DNA of 64,000 bases. Origin: an uncultured Ruminococcus sp. (GTDB lineage Bacteria > Bacillota > Clostridia > Oscillospirales > Ruminococcaceae). Made by a program: the position numbers and the translations under genes. Positions 60,474 through 64,000 of this stretch are shown one piece after another. Position 1 is the first letter of the stretch; each line of letters starts with the position of its first letter. Under the pieces are notes generated by a model. It ran no database searches and had not been told where the DNA came from. It worked only from the letters and a program-made list of their open reading frames with translations. The stretch is taken from assembly GCA_910584195.1 (NCBI GenBank), contig CAJTYV010000003.1, positions 149,490 through 213,489 on the forward strand, in the 5' to 3' direction.

Positions 60474-61313
60474 ATGTTTGAAATTCTCGAAAAGAAAAGT
60501 CTCAACCCGACTGTCACGCTTATGAAAATAAATGCTCCGCGAGTTGCCAAAAAGGCAGAGCCGGGACAATTTATTATTCTGAGAACTGACAGCGACGGCG
60601 AGCGTATTCCCCTTACAATTGCAGATTACGACCGCAGTAACGGTACGGTAACAATTATTTTTCAGATAGTAGGAGCTACGACGGAAAAACTAAATCACAT
60701 GAACGAGGGCGATCGTCTTAACGATTTCGTAGGTCCTCTCGGACGCGCTACAGAAACCGAAGGCTTGAAAAAAGTAGCGGTCGTAGGCGGCGGAGTCGGC
60801 TGCGCGATCGCATACCCGGTTGCAAAAAAACTCCATGAACTGGGCGTTGAGGTTCACTCTATAGTCGGTTTCAGAAACGAGGAGCTTGTTATCCTTGAGG
60901 ACGAATTCAAGGCTGCTTCATCAAAATTTGTACTTATGTCGGACGATGGCTCAGCAGGCGAAAAGGGTCTTGTTACAGATGCTCTTAAAAAGCTTATCGA
61001 AAGCGGCGAAAAATATGACCGCGTTATTACTATAGGTCCTCTTATAATGATGAAATTCGTCTGCAAGCTCACTAAGGAATATAACATTCCTACTGTGGCA
61101 TCAATGAATCCGATAATGATAGACGGTACGGGAATGTGCGGAGGCTGCCGCCTTACTGTCGGCGGCGAAACTAAATTTGCCTGCGTTGACGGACCTGAAT
61201 TTAACGGTCACCTTATCGACTTTGACGAAGCTATGGCACGAGGCGCAAGTTATAAGCCTTTTGAACGCAAGGCACACGAAGATACGTGCAATCTTTTCAA
61301 GGGGGTAAAGTGA
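60474..61313 (+). CDS. nfnA: NfnA-type ferredoxin-NADP+ reductase subunit
   Basis: FAD/[2Fe-2S] subunit of 279 residues of an NADH-dependent reduced ferredoxin:NADP+ oxidoreductase. AKKAEPGQFIILRTDSDGERIPLTIADYD is the FAD-binding beta-barrel, VAVVGGGVGCAIAYPVAKKL the NAD-binding loop, and MCGGCRLTVGGETKFACVDGPEF supplies cluster cysteines. With the next gene it forms NfnAB, which bifurcates electrons between ferredoxin, NADH and NADPH in anaerobes. AAAGGACGG precedes the ATG. It overlaps the same role as the dihydroorotate dehydrogenase electron-transfer subunit, but the partner settles the call. Confidence 0.92.
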   Translation: MFEILEKKSLNPTVTLMKINAPRVAKKAEPGQFIILRTDSDGERIPLTIADYDRSNGTVTIIFQIVGATTEKLNHMNEGDRLNDFVGPLGRATETEGLKKVAVVGGGVGCAIAYPVAKKLHELGVEVHSIVGFRNEELVILEDEFKAASSKFVLMSDDGSAGEKGLVTDALKKLIESGEKYDRVITIGPLIMMKFVCKLTKEYNIPTVASMNPIMIDGTGMCGGCRLTVGGETKFACVDGPEFNGHLIDFDEAMARGASYKPFERKAHEDTCNLFKGVK

Positions 61314-61314
61314 A

Positions 61315-62700
61315 ATGCCGAATATGTCTTTAGTTAAAAACGAAATGCCGGTACAAGCGCCTGATTTAAGAAATAAAAATTTCACTGAAGTCGCTTTAGG
61401 CTACACAGAGGAACAGGCAATTGATGAGGCTAAACGCTGCCTTAACTGTAAAAACAAGCCTTGTGTAACAGGCTGCCCTGTTCAGATAGATATTCCCGCA
61501 TTTATTTCCGAAGTGGCAGAGGGTAACTTTGAGGAGGCTTATAAAATAATCACAAAGTCAAGCTCTCTCCCTGCCGTATGCGGACGCGTATGCCCACAGG
61601 AGACACAGTGCGAAAGCAAATGCGTACGCGGAAAAAAAGGCGAGCCTGTAGCTATCGGACGTCTTGAAAGATATGTTGCCGACCGTCATAACGCATTGGC
61701 TGAATCTGCGGTTGAAAGACCTGAATCAAACGGTCACAAGGCGGCTGTTATCGGTTCCGGACCATCGGGACTTGCATGTGCAGGCGATCTTGCTAAAAAG
61801 GGATATGATGTCACTGTTTTCGAAGCTCTTCACGTTGCAGGCGGAGTGCTTTCCTATGGTATTCCAGAGTTCAGACTGCCTAAATCTATCGTTCAGAAAG
61901 AGATCGAGGGACTCAAGGCTCTCGGAGTTAAAATAGAAACAAATACAGTTATCGGAAAAACCGTTTCAATTGACGAGCTTATGAAAGAGGAAGGCTTTGA
62001 AACTGTATTTATTGGCTCCGGCGCCGGTCTGCCGCGTTTCATGAAAATACCCGGAGAAAATCTCAACGGCGTTTATTCGGCTAATGAGTTTCTCACAAGA
62101 ATTAATCTCATGAAAGCCTATAAATCAGATTCTTCAACACCTATTAATGCCGGTACTAAAGCTGTTGTTGTTGGCGGCGGAAACGTTGCTATGGACGCTG
62201 CACGCTGCGCTAAGAGACTGGGAGCAGACGTTACCATCGTTTACAGACGTACTGAAAACGAACTGCCTGCCCGTGCAGAGGAAGTTGAACATGCTAAAGA
62301 AGAAGGAATCAACTTTAAATTCCTGACCAATCCCACTGAGATCACTGCAAATGAAAATGGCTGGGTAAAAAGCGTTGTTTGCCAGCAAATGGAGCTTTCT
62401 GAACCCGATGCAAGCGGTCGCGCAAAGCCTGTTCCGATAGAAGGCGCGTTCATTGATATTGAAGCCGACTGCGTTATAATGTCGATAGGAACTTCTCCGA
62501 ATCCCCTTATCAAGTCTACCACAAAGGGTCTTGATACTCAAAAATGGGGCGGAATTATCGCTGATGAAACCGGGCTTACCTCCCGGAAGGGCGTATATGC
62601 CGGCGGAGACGCTGTAACAGGCGCAGCTACAGTTATTCTCGCCATGGGTGCAGGCAAAAAGGCCGCCTCTGCTATGGACGAATATATGCAAAATAACTAA
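61315..62700 (+). CDS. nfnB: NfnB-type subunit, glutamate synthase small-chain-like
   Basis: Flavin and iron-sulfur subunit of 461 residues. Cluster cysteines are in CLNCKNKPCVTGCPVQIDIPAFI and CGRVCPQETQCESKCVRG. The FAD site is AAVIGSGPSGLACAGDLAKKGYDVTVFEA and the NADPH site is AVVVGGGNVAMDAARCAKRLGADVTIVYRR. The C-terminal GVYAGGDAVTGAATVILAMGAGK is typical. It begins 2 bases after nfnA stops. A stand-alone glutamate synthase small chain (gltD) is the alternative name, but the nfnA neighbour supports NfnB. Confidence 0.93.
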   Translation: MPNMSLVKNEMPVQAPDLRNKNFTEVALGYTEEQAIDEAKRCLNCKNKPCVTGCPVQIDIPAFISEVAEGNFEEAYKIITKSSSLPAVCGRVCPQETQCESKCVRGKKGEPVAIGRLERYVADRHNALAESAVERPESNGHKAAVIGSGPSGLACAGDLAKKGYDVTVFEALHVAGGVLSYGIPEFRLPKSIVQKEIEGLKALGVKIETNTVIGKTVSIDELMKEEGFETVFIGSGAGLPRFMKIPGENLNGVYSANEFLTRINLMKAYKSDSSTPINAGTKAVVVGGGNVAMDAARCAKRLGADVTIVYRRTENELPARAEEVEHAKEEGINFKFLTNPTEITANENGWVKSVVCQQMELSEPDASGRAKPVPIEGAFIDIEADCVIMSIGTSPNPLIKSTTKGLDTQKWGGIIADETGLTSRKGVYAGGDAVTGAATVILAMGAGKKAASAMDEYMQNN

Positions 62701-62721
62701 ACTCAATTTCCACATATAAAA

Positions 62722-62756
62722 TAAAACGCTTATGGGTTTTCTCATAAGCGTTTATT
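62722..62756. terminator. Bidirectional terminator between nfnB and the nitroreductase gene
   Basis: Stem AAACGCTTATG / CATAAGCGTTT with A/T-rich flanks on both sides; the genes converge here. Confidence 0.85.
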
Positions 62757-62759
62757 AAA

Positions 62760-63386
62760 TTAAAATTTATTCCAGTGAATACGTTCTTTAATATCTATTT
62801 GTTTCTGCCTAACAAAAGAAGCAGAATTTTTAGGTTTACCTATACCAATAAAACACGGCATGAAATATTCATCCGGAAAAGCAAGTATATCTTTTGCATG
62901 TTCTTCCTCTGTGCCAAGGGGAACTCTTAAATTACACGCATAACCTTCCGCGGTTGCCGCCAAAAATATATTCTCAATACTGCACCAAATCGAAGCAAAT
63001 CCATTAAGATGTGATATGTTGTCAGGATGAAGAAGATCAACCTTTTGTTTTAAAAGAGGAATAATTATTGCTGAAGCATCAAACAACATTCTGTACTGCT
63101 TTGGTACAGCGTTCCTATAACACTCCTGCTGTAAATCGTCATTTAAATTCCAATCTCTTATCAATAAATTCATCTCTTCATCAGATATGCTTTTCGGAAT
63201 AATATCAAGCAATCTTACAATCACATTTTTATCCTCAATGATAATATAATGCCAATCACGCATATGATCGTTTGTTGGAGCTTTAAATGCAGCCGCAATT
63301 ATTCTTTCAAGCACCTCTATATGTATTGTTTCTTTTTCAAAATCACGTACAGTTCTTCGTTTTTCCAATACATCATAAAATTCCAT
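62760..63386 (-). CDS. Nitroreductase-family FMN oxidoreductase
   Basis: Flavoprotein of 208 residues. EFYDVLEKRRTVRDFEKETI is the FMN-binding opening of the family. AAFKAPTNDHMRDWHYIIIEDK follows, and SIENIFLAATAEGYACNLRVPLGTEEE is the second conserved block. The substrate is not predictable. Only a weak ribosome binding site precedes the ATG. It is a single gene next to the rRNA operon end. Confidence 0.85.
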   Translation of the reverse strand: MEFYDVLEKRRTVRDFEKETIHIEVLERIIAAAFKAPTNDHMRDWHYIIIEDKNVIVRLLDIIPKSISDEEMNLLIRDWNLNDDLQQECYRNAVPKQYRMLFDASAIIIPLLKQKVDLLHPDNISHLNGFASIWCSIENIFLAATAEGYACNLRVPLGTEEEHAKDILAFPDEYFMPCFIGIGKPKNSASFVRQKQIDIKERIHWNKF

Positions 63387-63426
63387 ATAATATTTATCCT
63401 ACAAAGCTCAATTTTTAATATTATAA

Positions 63427-63453
63427 CAAAAGCACGCAAAAGCGTGCTTTTGT
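63427..63453 (-). terminator. Terminator of the rRNA/tRNA operon
   Basis: Stem AAAAGCACGC / GCGTGCTTTT followed by TGTTATAATATT on the minus strand, 26 bases after the last tRNA. Confidence 0.8.
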
Positions 63454-63478
63454 TTGCCATCAAATATGGCACATATAA

Positions 63479-63554
63479 TGGCTCCCCCTGCCCGGCTCGA
63501 ACGGGCGACAACTCGGTTAACAGCCGAGTGCTCTACCGACTGAGCTAAGGAGGA
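63479..63554 (-). tRNA. tRNA-Asn (GTT)
   Basis: Cloverleaf of 76 bases with encoded CCA. Acceptor TCCTCCT/AGGGGGA, D-arm GCTCAGTCGGTAGAGC, anticodon stem-loop CTCGGCTGTTAACCGAG giving GTT, T-arm GTTCGAGCC. Last gene of the rRNA operon. Confidence 0.96.
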
Positions 63555-63562
63555 ATATAAAA

Positions 63563-63677
63563 ACCGGCACTTTATTACTTTCCCAGGCCGTCGCCAGCCA
63601 AGTATCATCATCGTTAATGAGCTTAACTTCCGTGTTCGGAAAGGGAACGGGTGTGACCTCATTGCTATAAGCACCGA
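63563..63677 (-). rRNA. rrf: 5S ribosomal RNA
   Basis: On the minus strand it reads CGGTGCTTATAGCAATGAGG, then CACACCCGTTCC, CCGAACACGGAAGTTAAGC and GGCTGGCGACGGCCTGGGA, the conserved 5S landmarks. The ends CGGTGC and GTGCCGG pair as helix I. About 115 bases. Confidence 0.95.
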
Positions 63678-63682
63678 TTTCA

Positions 63683-63757
63683 TGGTGACTCGTACCAGAA
63701 TCGAACTGGTGTTACCGGCGTGAGAGGCCGGTGTCTTAACCGCTTGACCAACGAGCC
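63683..63757 (-). tRNA. tRNA-Glu (CTC)
   Basis: 75 bases with encoded CCA. Acceptor GGCTCGT/ACGAGTC (one G-T pair), anticodon stem-loop CCGGCCTCTCACGCCGG giving CTC, T-arm CAGTTCGATTCTG. It lies between 23S and 5S rRNA together with tRNA-Lys. Confidence 0.93.
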
Positions 63758-63759
63758 GT

Positions 63760-63835
63760 TGGTGCACCATCGGGGACTCGAACCCAGGACCCACTGATTA
63801 AGAGTCAGTTGCTCTACCGACTGAGCTAATGGTGC
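63760..63835 (-). tRNA. tRNA-Lys (CTT)
   Basis: 76 bases with encoded CCA. Acceptor GCACCAT/ATGGTGC, D-arm GCTCAGTCGGTAGAGC, anticodon stem-loop ACTGACTCTTAATCAGT giving CTT, T-arm GGGTTCGAGTCCC. Two bases separate it from tRNA-Glu. Confidence 0.95.
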
Positions 63836-63965
63836 ATTTTACATTGCTTTAATATTATATCACAAATCCAACGATTTGTCAAGCACTTTTAAAAAATTTT
63901 CAAAGAAAATTTTAAACTGAATAAAAATAAGCAATTAATTCTAAAAAGAGAACAAGAAGCAAAAG

Positions 63966-64000
63966 GAAAAGCCCTCGACCGATTAGTACCAGCAAGCTGA
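63966..64000 (-). rRNA. rrl: 23S ribosomal RNA, 3' end only
   Basis: The minus strand at the window edge reads GCTGGTACTAATCGGTCGAG then GGCTTTTCC, the conserved 3' terminus of 23S rRNA. Only about 35 bases are inside the window; the rest and the 16S gene would lie to the right. The 130 bases between it and tRNA-Lys are AT-rich spacer. Confidence 0.85.

Overview
The window looks like a chromosomal segment of an anaerobic, cellulolytic Ruminococcus-type Firmicute (Oscillospiraceae). The evidence is four or five dockerin-bearing secreted proteins (a GH5 and a GH8 glucanase, a CAP protein, a giant BspA-like leucine-rich-repeat protein and a small repeat peptide), a Firmicute ECF-transporter/truA locus, a spore protease gene (gpr), an NfnAB-type electron-bifurcating pair, an SRP RNA upstream of dnaX, Gram-positive AGGAGG ribosome binding sites with several TTG starts, and sigma-A promoters with 17-bp spacers. 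I see no transposase, phage or CRISPR array. The species is not identifiable by eye.

Layout. 1-20.2 kb (all minus): a 5'-complete but truncated clpE-like gene, CvpA-like and DUF5711-type membrane proteins, truA, a YfhO-type membrane protein, ecfT-ecfA2, a 1247-residue LRR-dockerin protein wedged into the ECF operon before ecfA1, an RNA methyltransferase, a divergent phosphohexomutase, a C39-like protein and the block ruvC-ruvA-sseB-like-ruvB. 20.4-34.7 kb: a zinc-ribbon protein with 24-residue tandem repeats, mscL, uvrC, a radical SAM/SPASM enzyme overlapping a secreted repeat peptide with a dockerin, a lipoprotein with a nuclease-like C-terminus, prfB, a VanY-type carboxypeptidase, gpr, rpsT, recR, ybaB, dnaX and SRP RNA. 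35-43 kb: a lipoprotein, an alpha/beta hydrolase with a membrane-embedded MurF-like ligase, a DAK2 kinase and an IbrA/IbrB-type pair. 43-47.4 kb: the cellulosomal cluster GH8, CAP, GH5. 47.6-55.5 kb: a teichoic-acid-type polymerase with its ABC exporter, two orphan immunity-like small genes and two membrane-anchored LRR proteins. 55.6-64 kb: recG, asp23, ddl, an acetyltransferase, nfnAB, a nitroreductase, and the 3' end of an rRNA operon (23S end, tRNA-Lys, tRNA-Glu, 5S, tRNA-Asn).

Functional themes are plant-polysaccharide attack (dockerin enzymes), cell-surface building (MurF-like, Ddl, VanY, teichoic acid export, YfhO, LRR proteins) and DNA repair/recombination (RuvABC, UvrC, RecR, RecG, DnaX).

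The most unusual signals are: (i) the radical SAM maturase translationally coupled to a dockerin-tagged peptide carrying three 21-residue repeats, a candidate RiPP displayed on a cellulosome; (ii) two families of interspersed, highly structured non-coding repeats whose stems change in a compensatory way between copies, several of them abutting stop codons or lying in 5' leaders; (iii) the LRR-dockerin gene inserted in the ECF operon; (iv) an IbrA/IbrB pair; (v) a phosphohexomutase with altered catalytic motifs. All functions are read from motifs by eye; no database search was possible.
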